Shown piece by piece: positions 56,866 through 64,000 of a DNA stretch of 64,000 nucleotides (position 1 is the first letter of the stretch; each line of letters begins with the position of its first letter). The notes under the pieces are model-generated. The model did no database searches. It worked only from the letters and a program-made list of their open reading frames with translations, and had not been told where the DNA came from. Source of the stretch: Isoptericola halotolerans (lineage in GTDB: Bacteria; Actinomycetota; Actinomycetes; Actinomycetales; Cellulomonadaceae); assembly GCF_003003075.1 (NCBI RefSeq), contig NZ_PVTX01000005.1, forward strand, positions 186,001 to 250,000, given 5' to 3'. Position numbers and translations under genes: made by a program.

Positions 56866-58608
56866 CTACCTGCCGTCGTCGCCACGCCCCGTCAGGGTGG
56901 TCGCGCTGGTCACAGCATCCCACGCGGCGGGGACCCCGGTGTCCGCACCACCGTGGGCAAGCCGCGCTCCCGCCACCTCGCCTGCGAGGTACGGCGCGGC
57001 GAAGGACGTCCCGCTCCAGGTGGCGTACCCCCCGGTGAAGTCGTCCGGGTCCACGGTGGCCCGGACCCCCGGGCGCAGCCGTTCCGCCACTCGTGCCGCC
57101 GGGGTCTCGGGACCGTCGACCGTCGTCGGCATCGTCGACATCACGGAGGCACCCGGACGGACGCACGTGACCCAAGGACCGTCGTTGCTGAAGATCGCTG
57201 TCGTCCCGTCCGGGTTGGTTGCCCCGGCCACGATCAGCGGGGGGTACGCCGCCGAGAGCTGCCGGTCGTCGACCGGGGCCACCGCACCACCCTCGCGGTG
57301 GAGGCGCGGGGCCCAGGCGGCGGGGAACATCGGTCTCGTCGTCCCGTCGTTGCCGGACGCGGTCACGACGACGACGCCGGCGCGGCGCAGCGCCCGAAGC
57401 ACGCGGCGCAGCGGACCGTCGTACCCGTAGTCCAGGGGCTGCTCGTGGTAGTAGCCCATGGCCAGCACGACGACGTCGACGCGATGGTAGCCGTCGTCGC
57501 CCTGGGCCCCCCGGCGGTGATAGCGCAGCACCCGCCACAGGGTGTGCAGCACCTGCCACTCGGAGACCTCGCCCGAGCCCCCGAATGCGCGGACCGCCAT
57601 GAGTACCGCGTCCGGGCAGACCTGGTGCACGATCCCGGCCATGAACGTCCCGTGCCCCGCCACCGGGTCCAGCGGACCCGTCAGCGGGTCGACGCTGAGG
57701 CCACCGAACTCCGCGTCCTCCGAATCGAAGCGCGGTACGGGAAACGTCCCCACGGGAGCTCCGTCGAGCGAGGCGGTCCGCACCACCACCGCGCTGTCCT
57801 GAGGATCCTGCGGGTCGTACTCGCCGAACCACGGGTGCGACCCGATGCCGGTGTCGACGATGGCCACGACGGGGCGTCGCGTCCCGTCGGCAGCGACCCA
57901 CGGTGTGGGTCCGTCGTCCAGGGCGCGACGCGGCGGACCACCCAGGTAGCGCACCGGCGTCAGACCGCCCGTGCCGGGGCGACCGTACTCGTCGACGGCA
58001 CTGACGGGCAGCGGCGTCGTCCGGGGGCGTGCCACCGGGACGAAGGGCAGGGGTGTCGTCCTGCCACGCTGCGCCCGCAGGACGTGGTCGAGCCCGACGC
58101 GCGGCGTCCGCTCCTCCCCCTCGTCGAGCTCGTCCCGCTCGTCGAGGTCCCTCAGCTCGGCGGTGATCCGCTCGAGCACCTGCCACGTGTCGACCTCGAG
58201 GTCGTCGTCCCTCTCCGGGACCAGCCGGAGGGCGTAGCCGAACGTCTCGTCGTCGACGTCGTCGACCGCCAGGTCTCCGAGGGTGCCGTCGTAGGTGAGT
58301 CGGTAGCCCATCTCCGTGGCGATGCGTCGCACCCCGTCGATCCAGGTCTGCGGCTCTTCCGTCGCGTCCACGGGCCAGGGGTCGAGAACGGCCACGGCAC
58401 GTTCGCCGCCGGCCGTCAGTCGCTCCACTTCGGGGGCTACCGCCTCGCGGAGCGCGTCCGGCAGGTCTCCCCGGACGATGAGCCGGTCGGCGACATAGGT
58501 CGTCGCGTCGACCCGGGAGGCGCCCGGGCTCCGGCGGACCCGGTCGGGGTCCAGGTGCCGGACGGGACGCCGCCCTCCGGCGGCGTCGGCGACGGTCGTC
58601 TCGCTCAC
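56866..58608 (-). CDS. S8 (subtilisin-family) serine protease, apparently cytoplasmic
   Basis: The 580-aa protein has the S8 triad: Asp252 in VVAIVDTGIGSHPW, His319 in VAGHGTFMAGIV and Ser535 in WSGTSFAAPYLAG, plus the oxyanion Asn420 in TASGNDGT. There is no signal peptide. A 240-residue N-terminal part contains an alpha/beta-looking segment (TTYVADRLIVRGDLPDALRE) and an acidic patch with DLDERDELDEGEE. GTG 58608 follows GAGGAGG; ATG 58644 is less likely. It ends in TAG 56866-56868, directly before and in frame with the CHAT gene. Likely the partner or activator of the CHAT protease. Confidence 0.92.
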   Translation of the reverse strand: MSETTVADAAGGRRPVRHLDPDRVRRSPGASRVDATTYVADRLIVRGDLPDALREAVAPEVERLTAGGERAVAVLDPWPVDATEEPQTWIDGVRRIATEMGYRLTYDGTLGDLAVDDVDDETFGYALRLVPERDDDLEVDTWQVLERITAELRDLDERDELDEGEERTPRVGLDHVLRAQRGRTTPLPFVPVARPRTTPLPVSAVDEYGRPGTGGLTPVRYLGGPPRRALDDGPTPWVAADGTRRPVVAIVDTGIGSHPWFGEYDPQDPQDSAVVVRTASLDGAPVGTFPVPRFDSEDAEFGGLSVDPLTGPLDPVAGHGTFMAGIVHQVCPDAVLMAVRAFGGSGEVSEWQVLHTLWRVLRYHRRGAQGDDGYHRVDVVVLAMGYYHEQPLDYGYDGPLRRVLRALRRAGVVVVTASGNDGTTRPMFPAAWAPRLHREGGAVAPVDDRQLSAAYPPLIVAGATNPDGTTAIFSNDGPWVTCVRPGASVMSTMPTTVDGPETPAARVAERLRPGVRATVDPDDFTGGYATWSGTSFAAPYLAGEVAGARLAHGGADTGVPAAWDAVTSATTLTGRGDDGR

Positions 58609-58672
58609 GTGCTCCTCCTCGGCGGCGGGCACGGACGTGCCCACCGGTGTGTCAGGTCAGGGACGGTCAGGT

Positions 58673-59173
58673 CTACAGCTCGATGACGGGCGTGGTGATC
58701 GGCACGTCGTCCTGCTCCACGAGCAGGCTGGCCAGGCCGCGGGGGACGTCCTCCAGGACGAACCGTCCGTCGTCGTCGGCGGTGGTGCGGTGGTCGCCGT
58801 CGGGCCGGCGCAGCACGATCGTCAGCGTGTCCGCGGGGGCGAGCCAGCCGTCCACGCGCACCGTGCGCGGGGTGTTCCCGGGCGACAGCGCGATCATCAC
58901 GGTGAGCCGCTCGTGGGTGAAGGTAATGGTGCGGGTCTCCAGCGGTGGCGCGTCGCTGCGCACCGTGCCCGCCGGCGCCTCCAGGACCATGAGCTCCATG
59001 ACCTCGGACTCGAGGCCCGCGAGGGTCATGGCGAACAGCGACCGCTCGACGAGCCCTTCCGGCACCGGGTCCGCGCGCTCGCTCAGCTCCGCCACGCGGG
59101 CGAGCAGCGCGACGTCGGAGGCGTCCAGGGGTTCCTCGGCACCGGGGACGTCGTCGAAGTAGGTCATGTCCAT
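58673..59173 (-). CDS. Small sigma-adjacent protein with carboxypeptidase-regulatory-like domain
   Basis: The 166-aa protein has two parts. Residues 15-60 form a helix-rich segment (DVALLARVAELSERADPVPE and the following VERSLFAMTLAGLESEVMEL), a pattern I know from proteins encoded beside sigma factors in actinobacteria. Residues 110-150 look like a CarboxypepD_reg beta-sandwich (RRPDGDHRTTADDDGRFVLE then DVPRGLASLLV). ATG 59173 has GGGGGAG five bases before it and overlaps the sigma gene by 10 bases. It may hold the sigma factor in check or be a protease substrate; both are inference. Confidence 0.75.
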   Translation of the reverse strand: MDMTYFDDVPGAEEPLDASDVALLARVAELSERADPVPEGLVERSLFAMTLAGLESEVMELMVLEAPAGTVRSDAPPLETRTITFTHERLTVMIALSPGNTPRTVRVDGWLAPADTLTIVLRRPDGDHRTTADDDGRFVLEDVPRGLASLLVEQDDVPITTPVIEL

Positions 59174-59772
59174 GAGGTCTCCCCCTGCTCGGTGAGGACG
59201 GCGCGCAGCTTGGCGAGGCACCGTCCCCGGGTGGCGCCGATGCTCCCGACCGGCATGCCGATCGCGGCGGAGATGGACCGGTAGTCCGGACGGTCGGCGA
59301 GGGAGACCAGGCGCAGCAGCTCCTGGCACCGGTCCGGCAGCTGGCGCAACGCACCCCACAGCAGCCGGTCCCGCTCGTCGCGCAGGAGCTCGGCCTCCGG
59401 GCCCGGGGTCGGGTCCGGCAGCGTCGCGGAGGTCTCGGCGTCGTCGTCGGGCAGCTCCGTGCGTCGCTGCTCGTCGGCACGTCCCTTGCGGACGACCTCC
59501 CAGGCGGCGCGGCGCGCCGTCACCAGCAGCCACTTGAGCGTGGCCTTCGGCTCGGAGATCGACTCCACGTGCCCGACGAGCGCCGCCCACGTCTGCTGGA
59601 CGACGTCGTCGGCCGCCTCGCGAGGAACGCCCTGGGCGCGCACCGTGCGCCACAGCAGCGGGGTCGCCTCACGGACGAACTCGCTCATGGCGTCCGCGCG
59701 GCCCTCGCGATATCCCAGCAGCGCTGCCGCGGCTCGGTCACCGAGGCTCTCCGTCTCTGGGGGACTGGTCAT
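59164..59772 (-). CDS. Sigma-70 family RNA polymerase sigma factor (ECF-like)
   Basis: The 202-aa protein has region 2 (DAMSEFVREATPLLWRTVRA, EAADDVVQQTWAALVGHVES) and region 4 (LRQLPDRCQELLRLVSLADR, YRSISAAIGMPVGSIGATRG), with no regions 1 or 3, as in ECF factors. The region 2.3/2.4 sequence is SEPKATLKWLLVTARRAAWE. ATG 59772 gives a typical N-terminus, but ATG 59877 has GGAGG ten bases before it and would add 35 Gly/Arg/Ala-rich residues. It is the first gene of the cassette and probably transcribes it. Confidence 0.9.
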   Translation of the reverse strand: MTSPPETESLGDRAAAALLGYREGRADAMSEFVREATPLLWRTVRAQGVPREAADDVVQQTWAALVGHVESISEPKATLKWLLVTARRAAWEVVRKGRADEQRRTELPDDDAETSATLPDPTPGPEAELLRDERDRLLWGALRQLPDRCQELLRLVSLADRPDYRSISAAIGMPVGSIGATRGRCLAKLRAVLTEQGETSWT

Positions 59773-59984
59773 CTCTCGTCGCGCGTCCTCGTGGTCCCGC
59801 GCGCCGGACGCTCCGGCGGCTCCCCACGAGCGTAGGGCGGGACGCGGTGACGCGCGGCGCCCTCCGGGTCCGCCCATGAGATTTCACCCTCCGCACGATC
59901 GGCTCTGTCGTGGGGAGGGAGGCGCGGCCCGCCGCCCTGATACATCGGGCGGGCGCCGGGCGGCCGGCTCGGCGCCCGGGGACG

Positions 59985-60027
59985 ACGACGGCCCGGCACC
60001 CTCGCGAGGAAGGTGCCGGGCCGTCGT
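59985..60027 (-). terminator. rplA terminator hairpin
   Basis: ACGACGGCCCGGCACC (59985-60000) pairs perfectly with GGTGCCGGGCCGTCGT (60012-60027), a 16-bp stem with an 11-base loop. It begins 17 bases after the rplA stop and separates nusG-rplK-rplA from the protease cassette. Confidence 0.9.
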
Positions 60028-60043
60028 GGTGCGGAGACCGGGG

Positions 60044-60751
60044 TCAGCTCTCCATGAGGCGCGTGGTGCGCGACTGGTCGAGCGGGATGCCCGGGCCGAA
60101 CGTCGTCGCGAGCGTCGCCTTGGTGATGTAGCGACCCTTCGAGGACGACGGCTTGAGCCGCAGGACCTCGTCGAGGGCGGCGCCGTAGTTCTCCACCAGC
60201 TGCTCCTCGGAGAACGAGGCCTTGCCGATGATGAAGTGGAGGTTCGCGTGCTTGTCGACGCGGAACTCGATCTTGCCGCCCTTGATGTCGTTCACGGCCT
60301 TGGTGACGTCCATGGTCACGGTACCGGTCTTCGGGTTCGGCATGAGGCCGCGGGGACCGAGGACCTTACCGAGACGACCGACCTTGCCCATGAGGTCCGG
60401 CGTGGCCACGGCCGCGTCGAAGTCGGTGTAGCCGCCGGCCACCTTGGCGATGAGGTCGTCGCCGCCGACCTCGTCGGCGCCGGCCGCCATGGCCTCCTCG
60501 GCCTTCGGGCCGTTCGCGAAGACGATCACGCGGGCCGTCTTGCCGGTGCCGTGCGGCAGGTTGACCGTGCCGCGGACCAGCTGGTCCGCCTTGCGCGGGT
60601 CGACGCCGAGGCGGAAGGCCACCTCGAGGGTCGCGTCAGCCTTCGAGGAGGCCGACTCCTTCGCCATCTTCACGGCCTCGAGGGGCGTGTACAGGTTGTC
60701 GCGGTCGATCTTCGCCGCGGCGGCGCGGTACGCCTTGCTGCGCTGTGCCAT
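60044..60751 (-). CDS. rplA: 50S ribosomal protein L1
   Basis: The 235-aa L1 has the signature [20 protein letters not shown] and [20 protein letters not shown]. It moves with E-site tRNA and can repress its own mRNA. ATG 60751 with AAGGAG eight bases before it is the start. It follows rplK by 109 bp and is followed by a strong terminator, not by rplJ. Confidence 0.97.
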   Translation of the reverse strand: MAQRSKAYRAAAAKIDRDNLYTPLEAVKMAKESASSKADATLEVAFRLGVDPRKADQLVRGTVNLPHGTGKTARVIVFANGPKAEEAMAAGADEVGGDDLIAKVAGGYTDFDAAVATPDLMGKVGRLGKVLGPRGLMPNPKTGTVTMDVTKAVNDIKGGKIEFRVDKHANLHFIIGKASFSEEQLVENYGAALDEVLRLKPSSSKGRYITKATLATTFGPGIPLDQSRTTRLMES

Positions 60752-60860
60752 CTGCATGTCTCCTTGCTGCAGTCGTGGTTCGTCGGGTCTGCGCAGACCC
60801 TCCCACGTGCCCGACGACTGTCGTCGGGACTTGTCCGTCCGTGACGGACGGGGGTGGACG

Positions 60861-61292
60861 TCAGCCCTGGACGGTGATGCCCATCGAACGAGCGGTGCCG
60901 GCGATGATCTTCTTCGCGGCCTCGATGTCGTTGGCGTTGATGTCCGGCATCTTGGTCTCGGCGATCTCCCGGACCTGGTCCTGGGTGAGCTGCGCGACCT
61001 TGGTCGTGTGCGGCGTCGCCGAGCCCTTGGCCACACCGGCGGCCTTCTTGATGAGCTCCGCGGCCGGCGGGGTCTTCGTGATGAACGTGAAGGAGCGGTC
61101 CTCGTAGACCGTGATCTCCACCGGCACCACGTTGCCGCGCTGCGACTCGGTGGCCGCGTTGTAGGCCTTGCAGAACTCCATGATGTTCACGCCGTGCTGA
61201 CCCAGCGCGGGCCCGATCGGCGGGGCGGGGTTCGCGGCCCCGGCCTGGATCTGGAGCTTGATGAGACCGGCGACCTTCTTCTTGGGAGGCAT
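60861..61292 (-). CDS. rplK: 50S ribosomal protein L11
   Basis: The 143-aa L11 has [20 protein letters not shown] with the proline pair facing the thiopeptide site, [17 protein letters not shown] and the C-terminal RNA-binding domain ending [14 protein letters not shown]. It controls RelA activation and factor binding. It follows nusG by 96 bp. Confidence 0.98.
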   Translation of the reverse strand: MPPKKKVAGLIKLQIQAGAANPAPPIGPALGQHGVNIMEFCKAYNAATESQRGNVVPVEITVYEDRSFTFITKTPPAAELIKKAAGVAKGSATPHTTKVAQLTQDQVREIAETKMPDINANDIEAAKKIIAGTARSMGITVQG

Positions 61293-61388
61293 GCTGCTTC
61301 CCCTCTCTGTGTCGTGGGCCGACGCCGTGGGCGATGACCCGGTTGCATGACGTCGTTCGCGCGGAGCGCCGGAGTCCCGGCGCTCCGG

Positions 61389-62225
61389 TCAGATCTTGGC
61401 GACCTGGTTGAACGACAGCTCGACCGGGGTCTCCCGGCCGAAGATGGAGACGAGGACCTTGAGCTTCTGGGCCTCGGCGTTGATCTCGGAGATCGTGGCG
61501 GGCAGCGTGTCGAACGGACCGTCCGTGACGGTGACCGACTCGCCGACCTCGAAGTCGACCTCGATGGAGGGCTGCGCGGACGCTCCGCCGGTCCCCGCGC
61601 CGGCGCCGGCGGTGGCCGGCTTGGCGGGCGACTGCTCGAGCATCGTCGGGGCGAGCATCCCGAAGACCTCGTCCAGCGACAGGGGGACGGGCTGGTGGGT
61701 GTGGCCCACGAAGCCGGTGACGCCCGGCGTGTGGCGCACGGCGCCCCACGACTCGTCGGTCAGGTCCATGCGCACCAGGACGTAACCGGGGATCCGGACG
61801 CGGCGGACGGTCTTCTTCTGCGCGTTCTTGATCTCGGTCACCTCCTCCATGGGGACCTCGACCTGGAAGATGTAGTCCTCCATGTTGAGGCTCTGGGTGC
61901 GGTTCTCGAGGTTGGCCTTGACCCGGTTCTCGTAGCCCGCGTAGGAGTGGATGACGAACCAGTCACCCGGCTGCGCACGCAGCGTGCGACGGAGCTCGTC
62001 GGCGGGGTCCTCGATCTCCGCGGTGACGTCGGCCTCGTCGGCCGACTCGGCCTCGTCCGCCGCCTCGGCGTCGGTGCCGGGCGCGTCCGCGGCGTCCGCG
62101 ACGTCGTCAGATGCGGCCGCGGTCCCCTCGGGGGCTCCGGGCACGTCGTTGTCGGCCTCGACGCCGGGGGCGTCGGGCTGCGTGGGGTCGACGTTCTCCG
62201 CCTGCTCCAGAGGGTCCTGGGACAC
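61389..62225 (-). CDS. nusG: Transcription termination/antitermination protein NusG
   Basis: The 278-aa protein has the NGN domain from about residue 88 ([46 protein letters not shown]) and the KOW domain at the end ([20 protein letters not shown]). Both are standard. Extra are an acidic 80-residue N-terminus rich in Ala, Asp and Glu, typical of actinobacteria, and a Gly/Ala linker of about 30 residues before the KOW domain. Confidence 0.97.
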   Translation of the reverse strand: MSQDPLEQAENVDPTQPDAPGVEADNDVPGAPEGTAAASDDVADAADAPGTDAEAADEAESADEADVTAEIEDPADELRRTLRAQPGDWFVIHSYAGYENRVKANLENRTQSLNMEDYIFQVEVPMEEVTEIKNAQKKTVRRVRIPGYVLVRMDLTDESWGAVRHTPGVTGFVGHTHQPVPLSLDEVFGMLAPTMLEQSPAKPATAGAGAGTGGASAQPSIEVDFEVGESVTVTDGPFDTLPATISEINAEAQKLKVLVSIFGRETPVELSFNQVAKI

Positions 62226-62289
62226 GAACGAACCTGCTTTCTGACTTCGGATGTGGGTTGCGGCCCGGGTGCTCGACGGCTGGTCGGGA

Positions 62290-62544
62290 TCAGTTCCCGA
62301 AGAGCCAGCCGGCGCCCTGACCGACGACGAGGTCGAGCCCGGTGACGAAGAGCATCGCCACCGTGACGAACACGATCACGACGATCGTGTAGTTGATCAG
62401 CTCCGACCGGGTCGGGGTGACGACCTTGCGGAGCTCACCCACGACCTGACGGACGAACAGCGCGATGCGGGCGAAGATGCCGCGACGCTCCTTGCCCGTT
62501 CCGGCATCGTGCGTCCCAGCGGCCTCAGCCGGCAACTCGCTCAC
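62290..62544 (-). CDS. secE: Preprotein translocase subunit SecE
   Basis: The 84-aa protein is the short SecE with one membrane helix ([20 protein letters not shown]) preceded by the conserved amphipathic [20 protein letters not shown]. It clamps SecY. The order tRNA-Trp, secE, nusG, rplK is widely conserved. Confidence 0.96.
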   Translation of the reverse strand: MSELPAEAAGTHDAGTGKERRGIFARIALFVRQVVGELRKVVTPTRSELINYTIVVIVFVTVAMLFVTGLDLVVGQGAGWLFGN

Positions 62545-62678
62545 TTCGACCTACCCCGTTTCGCGATCACACCGCAGCCACGCCGCCTGCCGGCGACGTA
62601 CCCACGGCACAGACTCCTGGCGTTCGGGTCATACGTGTCGCATGGCCCCGCTGCGCGCGGCCCCGCGGGGGATCACGC

Positions 62679-62754
62679 TGGCAGGGTAGACAGGACTCGA
62701 ACCTGCAACCTGCGGTTTTGGAGACCGCTGCGCTACCAATTGCGCCACTACCCT
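62679..62754 (-). tRNA. trnW: tRNA-Trp (CCA)
   Basis: The minus strand folds as AGGGTAG acceptor, GCGC D-stem, GCGGT-CTCCAAA-ACCGC anticodon arm with anticodon CCA, GCAGG-TTCGAGT-CCTGT T-arm and CTACCCT. The discriminator is G, as expected for tryptophan, and the 3' CCA (62679-62681) is encoded. Confidence 0.98.
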
Positions 62755-62948
62755 TCGTGCCCGACGACGTCACACCGGTCGAGCCCCTGAGGGCGCGGTC
62801 CAGCATGGCGGCCGTCAACCACCGAGGGACAACTGTACGCGAACCCGCGCCGTGGGTCGAACCGCCCTGGCGACACGTCGGTCACACGCTCGTCCACCAC
62901 GGTCGCGGCGGCGCGGCCGGCTCGTGCGAGTGGTGCCAGACTGTCCGG

Positions 62949-63986
62949 GTGCGCGACCTGGCAAAGCTCCCGAAGGCTCATCTCCACCTGCACTTCACGG
63001 GATCGCTGCGGGTCAGCTCCCTGCGGGAGATGTCCGCCGAGCACGGGATGCGCCTGCCCGCCGCCCTGACCGACGGCGTCGCCCTGCGCGTCCCCGCCGA
63101 CGAGCGCGGCTGGTTCCGCTTCCAACGGCTCTACGACTCCGCCCGGCACTGCGTCCGGTCCGAGGCCGACATGCGCCGGCTCGTCGACGAGGCCGCGGCC
63201 GACGACGCCGCCGAGGGGTCGGGCCGCCTCGAGATCCAGGTCGATCCCACGTCGTACGCCCCGTTCGTCGGCGGCATCACTCCGGCCGTGGAGATCGTGC
63301 TCGACGAGGCCCGCGCCGCGAGCGCCGCGCACGGGCTGGAGGTCGCCGTCGTCGTCGCGGCCTCACGCATGCGGCACCCCCTGGACGCACGGACGCTCGC
63401 CCGGCTGGCGGCCCGGTACGCCGGGGACGGCCCCGGCGAGGTCGTCGGGTTCGGGCTGAGCAACGACGAGCGCCGCGGCGACACCTCCGAGTTCGCGCAC
63501 GCGTTCCGCATCGCGCGCCGTGCCGGGCTGGCCTCCGTGCCGCACGGGGGCGAGCTGCTGGGCCCGGCGCACCTGCAGGAGGTCGTCGGGACGCTGGCAC
63601 CCGACCGTCTCGGCCACGGGGTGCGGTCCGTGGAGGATCCCGCCCTGCTGGCGTCCCTCGTCGAGTCGGGCGTCACCCTCGAGGTGTGCCCGGCCTCCAA
63701 CGTGAGCCTCGGCGTGTACGAGCGGGACGACGACGTCCCCCTGCGCACGCTGGTCGACGCCGGGGCCCAGGTGGCGCTCGGCGCGGACGACCCGCTGCTG
63801 TTCGGCTCACGGCTGGTGCAGCAGTACGAGACGGCACGCACCGTGCACGGCTTCACCGACGCGGAGCTCGCGGACCTCGCCCGCGCCTCCGTCCGGGGCT
63901 CTCGCGCCTCCGCCGCGACCAAGCAGCGCCTCCTCGCGGGGATCGACGACTGGCTCTCATCTCCGTCTCATCCCGCCGCGGGATGA
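62949..63986 (+). CDS. Adenosine deaminase family protein
   Basis: The 345-aa TIM-barrel amidohydrolase has zinc ligands in KAHLHLHFTGSLR, a SVPHGGELLGP segment (classical enzymes have HAGE), RLGHGVRSV and the LGADDPLLFGS ending, plus CPASNVSLG. It likely deaminates adenosine or a related purine. The changed HGGE and shortened core leave room for another substrate such as adenine or aminofutalosine. The GTG at 62949 is chosen because RDLAKLPKAHLHLH should open the protein. Another ATG at 63994 may start the next gene. Confidence 0.87.
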   Translation: MRDLAKLPKAHLHLHFTGSLRVSSLREMSAEHGMRLPAALTDGVALRVPADERGWFRFQRLYDSARHCVRSEADMRRLVDEAAADDAAEGSGRLEIQVDPTSYAPFVGGITPAVEIVLDEARAASAAHGLEVAVVVAASRMRHPLDARTLARLAARYAGDGPGEVVGFGLSNDERRGDTSEFAHAFRIARRAGLASVPHGGELLGPAHLQEVVGTLAPDRLGHGVRSVEDPALLASLVESGVTLEVCPASNVSLGVYERDDDVPLRTLVDAGAQVALGADDPLLFGSRLVQQYETARTVHGFTDAELADLARASVRGSRASAATKQRLLAGIDDWLSSPSHPAAG

Positions 63987-64000
63987 TCTCCTCATGACGC

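Noticed and set aside
55567-58686. 1039-codon open frame opposite the CHAT and S8 genes
   Set aside because: Shadow frame spanning two real genes; composition typical of reverse-complement reading.
62679-62754. tRNA-Trp as an attachment site for an island
   Set aside because: No integrase is nearby and no second copy of the tRNA 3' end is seen; secE-nusG order on one side is the ordinary chromosome.

Overview
The window is chromosomal DNA from a high-GC actinobacterium. Codons almost always end in G or C, GTG and TTG starts are common, and the ribosomal and RNA polymerase gene order is the actinobacterial one. Protein features (a 1170-aa RpoB, acidic or basic low-complexity tails on ribosomal proteins, a DUF5709 protein, a polyphosphate-glucokinase-like ROK protein) suggest a Micrococcales genus near Cellulomonadaceae/Promicromonosporaceae. 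That family placement is inference; no 16S rRNA gene is present.

Bases 1-17400 hold mixed housekeeping and accessory genes. A cell-wall and tRNA-modification run (alr-tsaE-tsaB-rimI-sulfurtransferase) and a second run (glmS, mazG-like-acpS, nnr-GNAT) lie on the minus strand. Between them is a mostly plus-strand block: a TlpA-like lipoprotein, a CcdA-like membrane protein and a glutathione peroxidase in one thiol-redox operon; a divergent MarR/SDR pair sharing a perfect 20-bp palindrome; and an F420-type LLM oxidoreductase. coaA, a DedA protein and def follow.

Bases 17400-39500 carry glmM and rplM-rpsI, then a short non-ribosomal stretch (DUF5709, truA, ROK protein, alpha/beta hydrolase). After that comes the large minus-strand block infA-rpmJ-rpsM-rpsK-rpoA-rplQ, secY-adk-map, and the spc and S10 operons up to rpsJ. 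tRNA modification, protein export and methionine removal genes are interleaved with it in the usual way.

Bases 39500-62800 hold tuf, fusA, rpsG, rpsL, rpoC, rpoB, rplL, rplJ, then rplA, rplK, nusG, secE and tRNA-Trp, all on the minus strand. Promoters for rpsL, rpoB, infA and rplM can be read, and strong U-poor hairpins close most units.

The most unusual element is a four-gene cassette (54274-59772) set between rplA and rplJ. In transcription order it encodes a sigma-70-family factor, a small protein with a carboxypeptidase-regulatory-like fold, a cytoplasmic-looking S8 (subtilisin) protease and a TPR-CHAT caspase-like protease. The last two genes are in the same reading frame, separated by one TAG, and the CHAT gene has no canonical start codon near that stop. 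It looks like a self-contained protease signalling or defence module with its own sigma factor. The window ends with an adenosine deaminase family gene on the plus strand.
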